Source: Petrolisthes cinctipes (lineage: Eukaryota; Arthropoda; Malacostraca; Decapoda; Porcellanidae). From it: a stretch of DNA of 64,000 nucleotides. Each line of letters begins with the position of its first letter. Within the stretch, counting starts at the first letter, position 1. A program made the translations under genes and the position numbers. Under the pieces are notes generated by a model that was not told the origin of the DNA, did no database searches, and saw only the letters and a list, made by a program, of their open reading frames with translations. The DNA lies in contig JAWQEG010000412.1 in the NCBI GenBank assembly GCA_033782935.1, positions 609,501 to 673,500 on the forward strand, read 5' to 3'. Below, piece by piece: positions 10,013 to 23,130 of the stretch.

Positions 10013-10825
10013 TGCATGCACATATTGACTTTGGGCATCTAAAACGTCGATTTTCAGCATGTTTTGGGCATGTATTTTGAAAATACTCTAGCACTGCGTA
10101 GGCATGTACAGATCGCTTCTGGGACCCCAAAATATCGAATTTTCAGGTGTTTTGAGCCTGAATTTGAGATATAAACGAGTATAGAATATGCATACACATA
10201 TTGACTTTGGGCACCAAAAATATCGATTTTCAGCATGTTTTAAGCCTGAATTTTGAAAATACTCTAACACGGAGTAGGCATGTAGAGATCGCTTCTGGGA
10301 CCCCAAAATATCGAATTTTCGGGTGTTTAGGGCCAGAATTTGAGATATAAACGGGTACAGAAGATGCATGCACATATCGACTTTTGGGCACCTAAAAGAT
10401 CGATTTTCAGTATGTTTTTGGCCATTATTTTGGAAATACTCTAACACGGAGTAGGCATGTACAGATCGCTTCTGGGACCCCTAAATATCGAATTTTCGGG
10501 TGTTTTGGGCCTTAATTTGAGACATAGACTTTTTGGCACCTAAAATATCGATTTTTAGCATGTTTTTAGCCTATATTTTGAAAATATTCTAGCACTGAGT
10601 AGGCATGTACAGATCGATTCTGGGACCCCAAAATATCGAATTTTCGGGTGTTTTGAGCCTGAATTTGAGATATAAACGGGTACAGAAGATACATGCACAT
10701 ATTGACTTTGGGCATCTAAAATATCGATTTTCAGCATGTTTTGGGCATGTATTTTAAAAAATACTCTAACACGGAGTAGGCATGTACAGATCGCTTCTGG
10801 GACCCCAAAATATCGAATTTTCGGG

Positions 10826-11672
10826 TGTTTTGGGCCTTAATTTGAGATATCGACTTTTTGGCACCTAAAATATCGATTTTTAGCATGTTTTGAGCCTATA
10901 TTTTGAAAATATTCTAGCACTGAGTAGGCATGTACAGATCGCTTCTGGGACCCCAAAATATCGAATTTTCGGGTGTTTTGAGCCTGAATTTGAGATATAA
11001 ACGAGTACAGAAGATGCATGCACATATCGACTTTTGGCCACCTATAATATCGATTTTGAGCATGTTTTTAGCCTATATTTTGAAAATATTCTAGCACTGA
11101 GTAGGCATGTACAAATCGCTTCTGGGACCCCAAAATATCGAATTTTCGGGTGTTTTGAGCCTGAATTTGAGATATAAACGGGTACTGAAGATGCATGCAC
11201 ATATCGACTTTTGTGCACCTAAAACATCGATTTTGAGCATGTTTTGGGCCTGTATTTTGAAAATACTCTAACACGGAGTAGGCATGTACAGATCGCTTCT
11301 GGGACCCCTAAATATCGAATTTTCGGGTGTTTTGGGCCTTAATTTGAGATATCGACTTTTTGGCACCTAAAATATCGATTTTTAGCATGTTTTTAGCCTA
11401 TATTTTGAAAATATTCTAGCACTGAGTAGGCATGTACAGATCGCTTCTGGGACCCCAAAATATCGAATTTTCGGGTGTTTTGAGCCTGAATTTGAGATAT
11501 AAACGAGTACAGAAGATGCATGCACATATCGACTTTTGGCCACCTATAATATCGATTTTGAGCATGTTTTTAGCCTATATTTTGAAAATATTCTAGCACT
11601 GAGTAGGCATGTACAGATCGCTTCTGGGACCCCAAAATATCGAATTTTCGGGTGTTTTGAGCCTGAATTTGA
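10826..11672. repeat. 502-bp tandem duplication (long-long-short trimer)
   Basis: The rare variant TTTTGGCCACCTATAATATCG occurs at about 11036 and again at about 11538, 502 bp apart, which is two long monomers plus one 148-bp monomer. Sequence around the two markers agrees from about 10826/11328 until the copies diverge near 11170/11672, where one has GGGTACTGAAGATGCATGC and the other GGGTACAGAAGATACATGC. Confidence 0.7.
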
Positions 11673-12479
11673 GATATAAACGGGTACAGAAGATACATGC
11701 ACATATAGACTTTAGGCACCAAATATATCGATTTTTAGCATGTTTTAAGCCTGAATTTTGAAAATACTCTAACACGGAGTAGGCATGTACAGATCGCTTC
11801 TGGGACCCCAAAATATCGAATTTTCGGGTGTTTTGGGCCTGTATTTGAGATATCGCCTTTACGCACCTAAAATATCGATTTTTAGCATGTTTTGAGCCTA
11901 TATTTTGAAAATATTCTAGCACTGAGTAGGCATGTACAGATCGCTTCTGGGACCCCAAAATATCGAATTTTCGGGTGTTTTGAGCCGGAATTTAAGATAT
12001 AAACGAGTACAGAAGATGCATGCGCATATCGACTTTTGGGCACCTAAAATATCGATTTTGAGCATGTTTTGAGCCTATATTTTGAAAACATTCTAGCACT
12101 GAGTAGGCATGTACAGATCGCTTCTGGGACCCGACAAATATCGAATTTTCGGGTGTTTTGAGCCTGAATTTGAGATATAAACGAGTATAGAAGATGCATA
12201 CACATATTGACTTTAGGCACCAAATATATCGATTTTTAGCATGTTTTAAGCCTGAATTTTGAAAATACTCTAACACGGAGTAGGCATGTACAGATCGCTT
12301 CTGGGTCCCCAAAATATCGAATTTTCGGGAGTTTTGGGCCTGAATTTGAGATATCGCCTTTACGCACCTAAAATATCGATTTTTAGCATGTTTTGAGCCT
12401 ATATTTTGAAAATATTCTAGCACTCAGTAGGCATGTACAGATCGCTTCTGGGACCCCAAAATATCGAATTTTAGGGTGT

Positions 12480-15130
12480 TTTGAGCCTGAATTTGAGATA
12501 TAAACGGGTACAGAAGATACATGCACATATTGACTTTGGGCATCTAAAATATCGATTTTCAGCATGTTTTGGGCATGTATTTTAAAAAATACTCTAACAC
12601 GGACTAGGCATGTATAGATCGCTTCTGGGACCCCAAAATATCGAATTTTCGGGTGTTTTGGGCCTTAATTTGAGATACCGACTTTTTGGCACCTAAAATA
12701 TCGATTTTTAGCATGTTTTGAGAATATATTTTGAAAATATTCTAGCACTGAGTGCTAGGCATGTACAGATAGCTTCTGGGACCCCAAAATATCGAATTTT
12801 CGGGTGTTTTGAGCCTGAATTTGAGATATAAACGAGTACAGAAGATGCATGCACATATCGACTTTTGGGCACCTATAATATCGATTTTGAGCATGTTTTG
12901 AGCCTATATTTTGAAAACATTCTAGCACTGAGTAGGCATGTACAGATCGCTTCTGGGACCCCAAAATATCGAATTTTCGGGTGTTTTGAGCCTGAATTTC
13001 AGATATAAACGAGTATAGAAGATACATACACATATTGACTTTGGGCACTAAAATATCGATTTTCAGCATGTTTTGTGCCTGAATTTTGAAAATACTCTAA
13101 CACGGAGTAGGCATGTACAGATCGCTTCTGGGACCCCAAAATATCGAATTTTCGGGTGTTTAGGGCCAGAATTTGAGATATAAACGGGTACAGAAGATGC
13201 ATGCACATATTGACTTTTGGGCACTTAAAATATCGATTTTGAGCATGTTTTGATCTATTTTTTGAAAACATTCTAGCACTGAGTAGGCATGTACAGATCG
13301 CTTCTGGGACACAAAAATATCGAATTTTCGGGTGTTTAGGGCCAGAATTTGAGATATAAACGGGTACAGAAGATGCATGCACATATCTACTTTTGGGCAC
13401 CTAAAAGATCGATTTTCAGTATGTTTTTGGCCTGTATTTTGAAAATACTCTAACACGGAGTAGGCCTGTACAGATCGCTTCTGGGACCCCCAAATATCGA
13501 ATTTTCGGGTGTTTTGGGCTTGAATTTGAGATATAAACGAGTACAGAAGATGCATGCACATATCGACTTTTGGGTACCAATAATATCGATTTTGAGCATG
13601 TTTTGAGCCTATATTTTGAAAACATTCTAGCACTGAGTAGGCATGTACAGATCGCTTCTGGGACCCCAAAATATCGAATTTTCGGGTGTTTAGGGCCTGA
13701 ATTTGAGATATCGCCTTTACGCACCTAAAAATATCGATTTTTAGCATGTTTTGAGCCTATAATTTGAAAATATTCTAGCACTGAGTAGGCATGTACAGAT
13801 CGCTTCTGGGACCCCAAAATATCGAATTTTCGGGTGTTTTGAGCTTGAATTTGAGATATAAACGAGTACAGAAGATGCATGCACATATCGACTTTTGGGT
13901 ACCAATAATATCGATTTTGAGCATGTTTTGAGCCTATATTTTGAAAACATTCTAGCACTGAGTAGGCATGTACAGATCGCTTCTGGGACCCCAAAATATC
14001 GAATTTTCGGGTGTTTAGGGCCAGAATTTGAGATATAAACGGGTACAGAAGATGCATGCACATATCGACTTTTGAGCACCTAAAAGATCGATTTTCAGTA
14101 TGTTTATGGCCTGTATTTTGAAAATACTCTAACACGGAGTAGGCATGTACAGATCGCTTCTGGGACCCCTAAATATCGAATTTTCGGGTGTTTTGGGACT
14201 GAATTTAAAAATATCGACTTTTTGGCACCTAAAATATCGATTTTTAGCATGTTATTAGCCCATATTTTGAAAATATTCTAGCACTGAGTAGGCATGTACA
14301 GATTGCTTCTGGGACCCCAAAATATTGAATTTTCGGGTGTTTAGGGCCAGAATTTGAGATATAAACGGGTACAGAAGATGCATACACATATCGACTTTTG
14401 AGCACCTAAAAGATCGATTTTCAGTATGTTTTTGACCTGTATTTTGAAAATACTCTAACACGGAGTAGGCATGTATAGATCGCTTCTGGGACCCCTAAAT
14501 ATCGAATTTTCGGGTGTTTTGGGACTGAATTTGAGATATAAACGGGTACAGAAGATACATGCACATATTGACTTTGGGCATCTAAAATATCGATTTTCAG
14601 CATGTTTTGGGCATGTATTTTAAAAAATACTCTAACACGGACTAGGCATGTAAAGATCGCTTCTGGGACCCCAAAATATCGAATTTTCGGGTGTTTTGGG
14701 CCTTAATTTCAGATACCGACTTTTTGGCACCTAAAATATCGATTTTTAGCATGTTTTGAGAATATATTTTGAAAATATTCTAGCACTGCGTAGGCATGTA
14801 CAGATCGCTTCTGGGACCCCAAAATATCGAATTTTCGGGTGTTTTGAGCCTGAATTTGAGATATAAACGAGTACAGAAGATGCATGCACATATCGACTTT
14901 TGGGCACCTATAATATCGATTTTGAGCATGTTTTGAGCCTATATTTTGAAAACATTCTAGCACTGAGTAGGCATGTACAGATCGCTTCTGGGACCCCAAA
15001 ATATCGAATTTTCGGGTTTTTTGAGCCTGAATTTCAGATATAAACGAGTATAGAAGATGCATACACATATTGACTTTGGGCACCAAAAATATCGATTTTC
15101 AGCATGTTTTGTGCCTGAATTTTGAAAATA
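12480..15130. repeat. Two similar 0.6-kb segments 2038 bp apart
   Basis: The linked variants TTTAAAAAATACTC and ACACGGACTAGGCATG occur near 12590 and again near 14630. The GGACTAGG positions are 12601 and 14639, a spacing of 2038 bp. The following monomers share GAGAATATATTTTG (12720, 14758) and CACCTATAATATCG. The segments match for roughly 0.6 kb, so they look like parts of an older higher-order unit. Confidence 0.6.
13490..14140. repeat. 325-bp tandem duplication (long + short dimer)
   Basis: The rare variant TTTTGGGTACCAATAATATCG is found with GGGTACC at 13572 and 13897, exactly 325 bp apart (177 + 148). Flanking sequence in both copies includes GAGCTTGAATTTG or GGGCTTGAATTTG before the marker and the GAAAACATTCTAGCACTGAG block after it. 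Confidence 0.7.
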
Positions 15131-16949
15131 CTCTAACACGGAGTAGGCATGTACAGATCGCTTCTAGGACCCCAAAATATCGAATTTTCGGGTGTTTTGA
15201 GCCTGAATTTGAGATATAAACGAGTACAGAAGATGCATGCACATATCGACTTTTGGGCACCTAAAACATCGATTTTGAGCATGTTTTGGGCCTATATTTT
15301 GAAAATACTCTAACACGGAGTAGGCATGTACAGATCGCTTCTGGGACCCCTAAATATCGAATTTTCGGGTGTTTTGGGCCTTAATTTGAGATATCGACTT
15401 TTTGGCACCTAAAATATCGATTTTTAGCATGTTTTGAGCCTATATTTTGAAAATATTCTAGCACTGAGTAGGCATGTACAGATTGCTTCTGGGACCCCAA
15501 AATATTGAATTTTCGGGTGTTTAGGGCCAGAATTTGAGATATAAACGGGTACAGAAGATGCATGCACATATCGACTTTTGGGCACCTAAAAGATCGATTT
15601 TCAGTAAGTTTTTGGCCTGTATTTTGAAAATACTCTAACACGGAGTAGGCATGTACAGATCGCTTCTGGGACCCAAAAATATCGAATTTTCGGGTGTTTT
15701 GAGCCTGAATTTGAGATATAAACAGGTACTGAAGATGCATGCACATATCGACTTTTGGGCACCTAAAACATCGATTTTGAGCATGTTTTGCACCTGTATT
15801 TTGTAAATACTCTAACACGGAGTAGGCATGTACAGATCGCTTCTGGGACCCCAAAATATCGAATTTTCGGGTTTTTTGGGCCTGAATTTGAGATATCGCC
15901 TTTACGCACCTAAAATATCGATTTTTAGCATGTTTTGAGCCAATATTTTGAAAATATTCTCGCACTGAGTAGGCATGTACAGATCGCTTCTGGGACCCCA
16001 AAATATCGAATTTTCGGGTGTTTTGAGCCTGAATTTGAGATATAAACGAGTATAGATGATGCATACACATATTGTCTTTGGGCACCAAAAATATCGATTT
16101 TCAGCATGTTTTAAGCCTGAATTTTGAAAATACTCTAAAACGGAGTAGGCATGTACAGATCGCTTCTGGGACCCCTAAATATCGAATTTTCGGGTGTTTT
16201 GGGCCTTAATTTGAGATATCGACTTTTTGGCACCTAAAAAATCAATTTTTAGCATGTTTTTAGCCTATATTTTGAAAATATTCTAGCACTGAGTAGGCAT
16301 GTACAGATTGCTTCTGGGACCCCAAAATATTGAATTTTCGGGTTTTTTGAGCCTGAATTTGAGATATAAACGAGTACAGAAGATGCATGCACATATTGCC
16401 TTTACGCACCTAAAATATCGATTTTTAGCATGTTTTGAACCTATATTTTGAAAACATTCTAGCACTGAGTAGGCATGTACAGATCGCTTCTGGGACCCCA
16501 AAATATCGAATTTTCGGGTGTTTTGAGCCTGAATTTGAGATATAAACTGGTACTGAAGATGCATGCACATATCGAATTTTGGGCACCTAAAACATCGATT
16601 TTGAGCATGTTTTGGGCCTGTATTTTAAAAATACTCTAACACGGAGTAGGCATGTACAGATCGCTTCTGGGACCCCTAAATATCGAATTTTCGGGTGTTT
16701 TGGGCGTTAATTTGAGACATCGACTTTTTGGCTCCTAAAATATCGATTTTTTGCATGTTTTTAGCCTATATTTTGAAAACATTCTAGCACTGAGTAGGCA
16801 TGTACAGATCGCTTCTGGGACGCAAAAATATCGAATTTTCGGGTGTTTAGGGCCAAAATTTGAGATGTAAACGGGTACAGAAGATACATGCACATATCGA
16901 CTTTTCGGCACCTAAAAGATCGATTTTCAGCATGTTCTGAGCATGTATT

Positions 16950-19230
16950 TTGAAAATACTCTAACACGGAGTAGGCATGTACAGATCGCTTCTGGGACCC
17001 CAAAATATCGAATTTTCCGGTGTTTTGGGCCTTAATTTGAGATATAAACGAGTACAGAAGATGCATGCACATATCGACTTTTGGGCACCTAAAATATCGA
17101 TTTTGAGCATGTTTTGAGCCTATATTTTGAAAACATTCTAGCACTGAGTAGGCATGTACAGATCGCTTCTGGGACCCTACAATATCGAATTTTCGGGTGT
17201 TTTGAGCCTGAATTTCAGATATAAACGAGTATAGAAGATGAATACACATATTGACTTTGGGCACCAAAAATATCGATTTTCAGCATGTTTTGGGCCTGAA
17301 TTTTGAAATAACTCTAACACGGAGTAGGCATGTACAGATCGCTTCTTGGACCCCAAAATATCGAATTTTCGGGTGTTTAGGGCCGGAATTTGAGATATAA
17401 ACGGATGCAGAAGATGCATGCACATATCGACTTTTGGGCACCTAAAAGATCGATTTTCAGTATGTTTTTAACCTGTATTTTTAAAACGGAGTAGGCATGT
17501 ACAGATCGCTTCTAGGACCCCAAAATATCGAATTTTCGGGTGTTTTGAGCCTGAATTTGAGATATAAACGGGTACAGAAGATACATGCATATATTGACTT
17601 TGGGCATCTAAAATATCGATTTTCAGCATGTTTTGGGCATGTATTTTGAAAGTACTCTAACACGGAGTAGGCATGTACAGATCGCTTCTGGGACCCCAAA
17701 ATATCGAATTTTCGAGTGTTTTTGGCCTTAATTTGAGATATCGCCTTTACGCACCTAAAATATCGATTTATAGCATGTTTTGAGCCTATATTTTGAAAAT
17801 ATTCTAGCACTGAGTAGGCATGTACAGATCGCTTGTGGGACCCCAAAATATCGAATTTTCGGGTGTTTTGTGCCTGAATTTGAGATATAAACGAGTATAG
17901 AAGATGCATACACATATTGACTTTGGGCACCAAAAATATCGATTTTCAGCATGTTTTAAGCCTGAATTTTGAAAATACTCTAACACGGAGTAGGCTTGTA
18001 CAGATCGCTTCTGGGACCCCAAAATATCGAATTTTCGGGTGTTTAGGCAAGAATTTGAGATATAAACGGGTACAGAAGATGCATGCACATATCGACTTTT
18101 GGGCACCTAAAAGATCGATTTTCAGTATGTTTTTGGCCTGTATTTTGAAAATACTCTAACACGGAGTAGGCATGTACAGATCGCTTCTGGGACCCCAAAA
18201 TATCGAATTTTCGGGTGTTTTGGGCCTTAATTTGAGATATAAACGAGTACAGAAGATTCATGCACATATCGACTTTTGGGCACCTAAAATATCGATTTTG
18301 AGCATGTTTTGAGCCTATATTTTGAAAACATTCTAACACTGAGTAGGCATGTACAGATCGCTTCTGGGACCCCTCAATATCGAATTTTCGGGTGTTTTGA
18401 GCCTGAATTTCAGATATAAACGAGTATAGAAGATGAATACACATATTGACTTTGGGCACCAAAAATATCGATTTTCAGCATGTTTTGGGCCTGAATTTTG
18501 AAATTACTCTAACACGGAGTAGGCATGTACAGATCGCTTCTTGGACCCCAAAATATCGAATTTTCGGGTGTTTAGGGCCGGAATTTGAGATATAAACGGA
18601 TGCAGAAGATGCATGCACATATCGACTTTTGGGCACCTAAAAATCGATTTTCAGTATGTTTTTAACCTGTATTTTTAACACGGAGTAGACATGTACAGAT
18701 CGCTTCTAGGACCCCAAAATATCGAATTTTCGGGTGTTTTGAGCCTGAATTTGAGATATAAACGGGTACAGAAGATACATGCACATATTGACTTTGGGCA
18801 TCTAAAATATCGATTTTCAGCATGTTTTGGGCATGTATTTTGAAAGTACTCTAACACGGAGTAGGCATGTACAGATCGCTTCTGGGACCCCAAAATATCG
18901 AATTTTCGAGTGTTTTGGGCCTTAATTTGAGATATCGACTTTACGCACCTAAAATATCGATTTTTAGCATGTTTTGAGCCTTTATTTTGAAAATATTCTA
19001 GCACTGAGTAGGCATGTACAGATCGCTTCTGGGACCCCAAAATATCGAATTTTCCGGTGTTTTGAGCCTGAATTTGAGATATAAACGGGTACAGAAGATA
19101 CATGCACATATTGACTTTCGGCATCTAAAATATCGATTTTGAGCATGTTTTGGGCCTGTATTTTGAAAATACTCTAACACGGAGTAGGCATGTACAGATT
19201 GCTTCTGGGACCCCAAAATATTGAATTTTC
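16950..19230. repeat. 1195-bp higher-order repeat, two copies
   Basis: The block GCTTCTTGGACCCC, followed by AGGGCCGGAATTTGAG and AACGGATGCAGAAG, starts at 17341 and again at 18536, a spacing of 1195 bp. Both copies then show a 10-bp deletion between CTGTATTTT and TAACACGG (near 17480 and 18675; the first copy has AAAACGG). A third, partial copy of the same markers begins at 23531, 4995 bp after the second, so this unit also exists outside the tandem pair. Confidence 0.78.
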
Positions 19231-19232
19231 GG

Positions 19233-20588
19233 GTGTTTAGGGCCAGAATTTGAGATATAAACGGGTACAGAAGATGCATGCACATATCGACTTTTGGGCA
19301 CCTAAAAGATCGATTTTCAGTATGTTTTTGGCCTGTATTTAGAAAATACTCTAACACGGAGTAGGCATGTACAGATCGCTTCTGGGACCTCTAAATATCG
19401 AATTTTCGGGTGTTTTGGGACTGAATTTGAGATATCGACTTTTTGGCACCTAAAAGATCGATTTTTAGCATGTTTTTAGCCTATATTTTGAAAATATTCT
19501 AGCACTGAGTAGGCATGTACAGATTGCTTCTGGGACCCCAAAATATTTAATTTTCGGGTGTTTTGAGCCTGAATTTGAGATATAAACGGGTACAGAAGAG
19601 ACATGCACATATTGACTTTGGGCATCTAAAATATCGATTTTCAGCATGTTTTGGGCATGTATTTTAAAAATACTCTAACACGGAGTAGGCATGTACAGAT
19701 CGCTTCTGGGACCCCAAAATATCGAATTTTCGGGTGTTTTGAGCCTGAATTTGAGATATAAACGAGTACTGAAGATGCATGCACATATCGACTTTTGGGC
19801 ACCTAAAACATCGATTTTGAGCATGTTTTTGGCCTGTATTTTGAAAATACTCAAACACGGAGTAGGCATGTACAGATCCCTTCTGGAACCCCTAAATATC
19901 GAATTTTCGGGTGTTTAGGGCCAGAATTTGAGATATAAACGGGTACAGAAGATGCATGCACATATCGACTTTTGGGCACCTAAAAGATCGATTTTCAGTA
20001 TGTTTTTGGCCTGTATTTAGAAAATACTCTAACACGGAGTAGGCATGTACAGATCGCTTCTGGGACCTCTAAATATCGAATTTTCGGGTGTTTTGGGACT
20101 GAATTTGAGATATCGACTTTTTGGCACCTAAAAGATCGATTTTTAGCATGTTTTTAGCCTATATTTTGAAAATATTCTAGCACTGAGTAGGCATGTACAG
20201 ATTGCTTCTGGGACCCCAAAATATTTAATTTTCGGGTGTTTTGAGCCTGAATTTGAGATATAAACGGGTACAGAAGATACATGCACATATTGACTTTGGG
20301 CATCTAAAATATCGATTTTCAGCATGTTTTGGGCATGTATTTTAAAAATACTCTAACACGGAGTAGGCATGTACAGATCGCTTCTGGGACCCCAAAATAT
20401 CGAATTTTCGGGTGTTTTGAGCCTGAATTTGAGATATAAACGAGTACTGAAGATGCATGCACATATCGACTTTTGGGCACCTAAAACATCGATTTTGAGC
20501 ATGTTTTTGGCCTGTATTTTGAAAATACTCAAACACGGAGTAGGCATGTACAGATCCCTTCTGGAACCCCTAAATATCGAATTTTCGG
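19233..20588. repeat. 678-bp near-perfect tandem duplication
   Basis: The segment starting in GTGTTTAGGGCCAGAATTTG near 19233 is repeated from near 19911. The marker TCTGGGACCTCTAAATATCG lies at 19381 and 20059, 678 bp apart. The unit holds one 148-bp and three long monomers (148+176+177+177). By eye the copies differ at only one base (GAAGAGACATGC near 19597 against GAAGATACATGC near 20275), so this is one of the youngest exchanges in the window. Confidence 0.85.
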
Positions 20589-20599
20589 GTGTTTTGGGA

Positions 20600-23130
20600 C
20601 TGAATTTGAGATATCGACTTTTTGGCACCTAAAATATCGATTTTTAGCATGTTTTTAGCCTATATTTTGATAATATTCTAGCACTGAGTAGGCATGTACA
20701 GATTGCTTCTGGGACCACAAAATATTAAAATTTTTGGGCGTTTTGAGCCTGAATTTGAGATATAAACGGGTACAGAAGATATATGCACATATTGACTTTG
20801 GGCAACTAAAATATCTATTTTCAGCATGTTTTGGGACTGTATTTTGAAAATACTCTAACACGGAGTAGGCATGTACAGATCGCTTCTGGGACCCCAAAAT
20901 ATCGAATTTTCCGGTGTTTTGAACCTGAATTTCAGATATAAACGGGCACAGAAGATACATGCACATGTTGACTTTCGGCATCTAAAATATCGATTTTCAG
21001 CATGTTTTGGGCCTGTATTTTGAAAATACTCTAACACGGAGTAGGCATGTACAGATCGCTTCTGAGACCCCAAAATATCGAATTTTCATGTGTTTTGGGC
21101 CTGATTTTGAGATATCGCCTTTACGCACCTAAAATATCGATTTTTAGCATGTTTTGAGCCTTTATTTTGAAAATATTCTAGCACTGAGTAGGCATGTACA
21201 GATCGCTTCTGGGACCCCAAAATATCGAATTTTCCGGTGTTTTGAGCCTGAATTTGAGATATAAACGGGTACAGAAGATAAATGCACATATTGACTTTCG
21301 GCATCTAAAATATCGATTTTGAGCATGTTTTGGGCCTGTATTTTGAAAATACTCTAACACGGAGTAGGCATGTACAGATCGCTTCTGGGACCCCTAAATA
21401 TGGAATTTTCGGGTGTTTTGGGCCTTAATTTAAGATATCGACTTTTTGGCACCTAAAATATCGATTTTTAGCATGTTTTTAGCCTATATTTTGAAAATAT
21501 TCTAGCACTGAGTAGGCATGTACAGATTGCTTCTGGGACCCCAAAATATTGAATTTTCGGGTGTTTAGGGCCAGAATTTGAGATATAAACGGGTACAGAA
21601 GATGCATGCACATATCGACTTTTGGGCACCTAAAAGATCGATTTTCAGTATGTTTTTGGCCTGTATTTAGAAAATACTCTAACACGGAGTAGGCATGTAC
21701 AGATCGCTTCTGGGACCTCTAAATATCGAATTTTCGGGTGTTTTGGGACTGAATTTGAGATATCGACTGTTTGGCACCTAAAAGATCGATTTTTAGCATG
21801 TTTTTAGCCTATATTTTGAAAATATTCTAGCACTGAGTAGGCATGTACAGATTGCTTCTGGGACCCCAAAATATTTAATTTTCGGGTGTTTTGAGCCTGA
21901 ATTTGAGATATAAACGGGTACAGAAGATATATGCACATATTGACTTTGGGCATCTAAAATATCTATTTTCAGCATGTTTTGGGCCTGTATTTTGAAAATA
22001 CTCTAACACGGAGTAGGCATGTACAGATCGCTTCTGGGACCCCAAAATATCGAATTTTCCGGTGTTTTGAGCCTGAATTTCAGATATAAACGGGCACAGA
22101 AGATACATGCACATATTGACTTTCGGCATCTAAAATATCGATTTTCAGCATGTTTTGGGCCTGAATTTTGAAAATACTCTAACACGGAGTAGGCATGTAC
22201 AGATCGATTCTGAGACCCCAAAATATCGAATTTTCATGTGTTTTGGGCCTGATTTTGAGATATCGTCTTTACGCACCTAAAATATCGATTTTTAGCATGT
22301 TTTGAGCCTTTATTTTGAAAATATTCTAGCACTGAGTAGGCATGTACAGATCGCTTCTGGGACCCCAAAATATCGAATTTTCCGGTGTTTTGAGCCTGAA
22401 TTTGAGATATAAACGGGTACAGAAGATAAATGCACATATTGACTTTCGGCATCTAAAATATCGATTTTGAGCATGTTTTGGGCCTGTATTTTGAAAATAC
22501 TCTAACACGGAGTAGGCATGTACAGATCGCTTCTGGGACCCCTAAATATGGAATTTTCGGGTGTTTTGGGCCTTAATTTGAGATATCGACTTTTTGGCAC
22601 CTAAAATATCGATTTTTAGCATGTTTTTAGCCTATATTTTGAAAATATTCAAGCACTGAGTAGGCATGTACAGATTGCTTCTGGGACCCCAAAATATTGA
22701 ATTTTCGGGTGTTTAGGGCCAGAATTTGAGATATAAACGGGTACAGAAGATGCATGCACATATCGACTTTTGGGCACCTAAAAGATCGATTTTCAGTATG
22801 TTTTTGGCCTGTATTTAGAAAATACTCTAACACGGAGTAGGCATGTACAGATCGCTTCTGGGACCTCTAAATATCGAATTTTCGGGTGTTTTGGAACTGA
22901 ATTTGAGATATCGACTGTTTGGCACCTAAAAGATCGATTTTTAGCATGTTTTTAGCCTATATTTTGAAAATATTCTAGCACTGAGTAGGCATGTACAGAT
23001 TGCTTCTGGGACCCCAAAATATTTAATTTTCGGGTGTTTTGAGCCTGAATTTGAGATATAAACGGGTACAGAAGTTACATGCACATATTGACTTTGGGCA
23101 TCTAAAATATCAATTTTCAGCATGTTTTGG
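20600..23130. repeat. 1148-bp higher-order repeat, two copies and a partial third
   Basis: CCCTAAATATGGAATTTTCG, a rare TCGAA to TGGAA variant, has its TGG at 21401 and 22549, 1148 bp apart. Further shared variants are ATCTATTTTCAGC (near 20812 and 21960), CGATATCG-type short monomers with GACTGTTTGGCACC (near 21765 and 22913) and TTTTCATGTGTTTTGGG (near 21085 and 22233). Units run approximately 20600-21747 and 21748-22895, with a third starting at 22896 and fading near 23130. The length is one 29/30-bp deletion shorter than the 1178-bp unit, as if one long monomer had been exchanged for a short one. Confidence 0.8.

Noticed and set aside
19691..19918. Plus-strand frames of 60-90 codons (for example near 4302, 19691, 25502, 38763, 61772)
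   Set aside because: They are short, recur at the same place in each monomer and consist of satellite sequence only.
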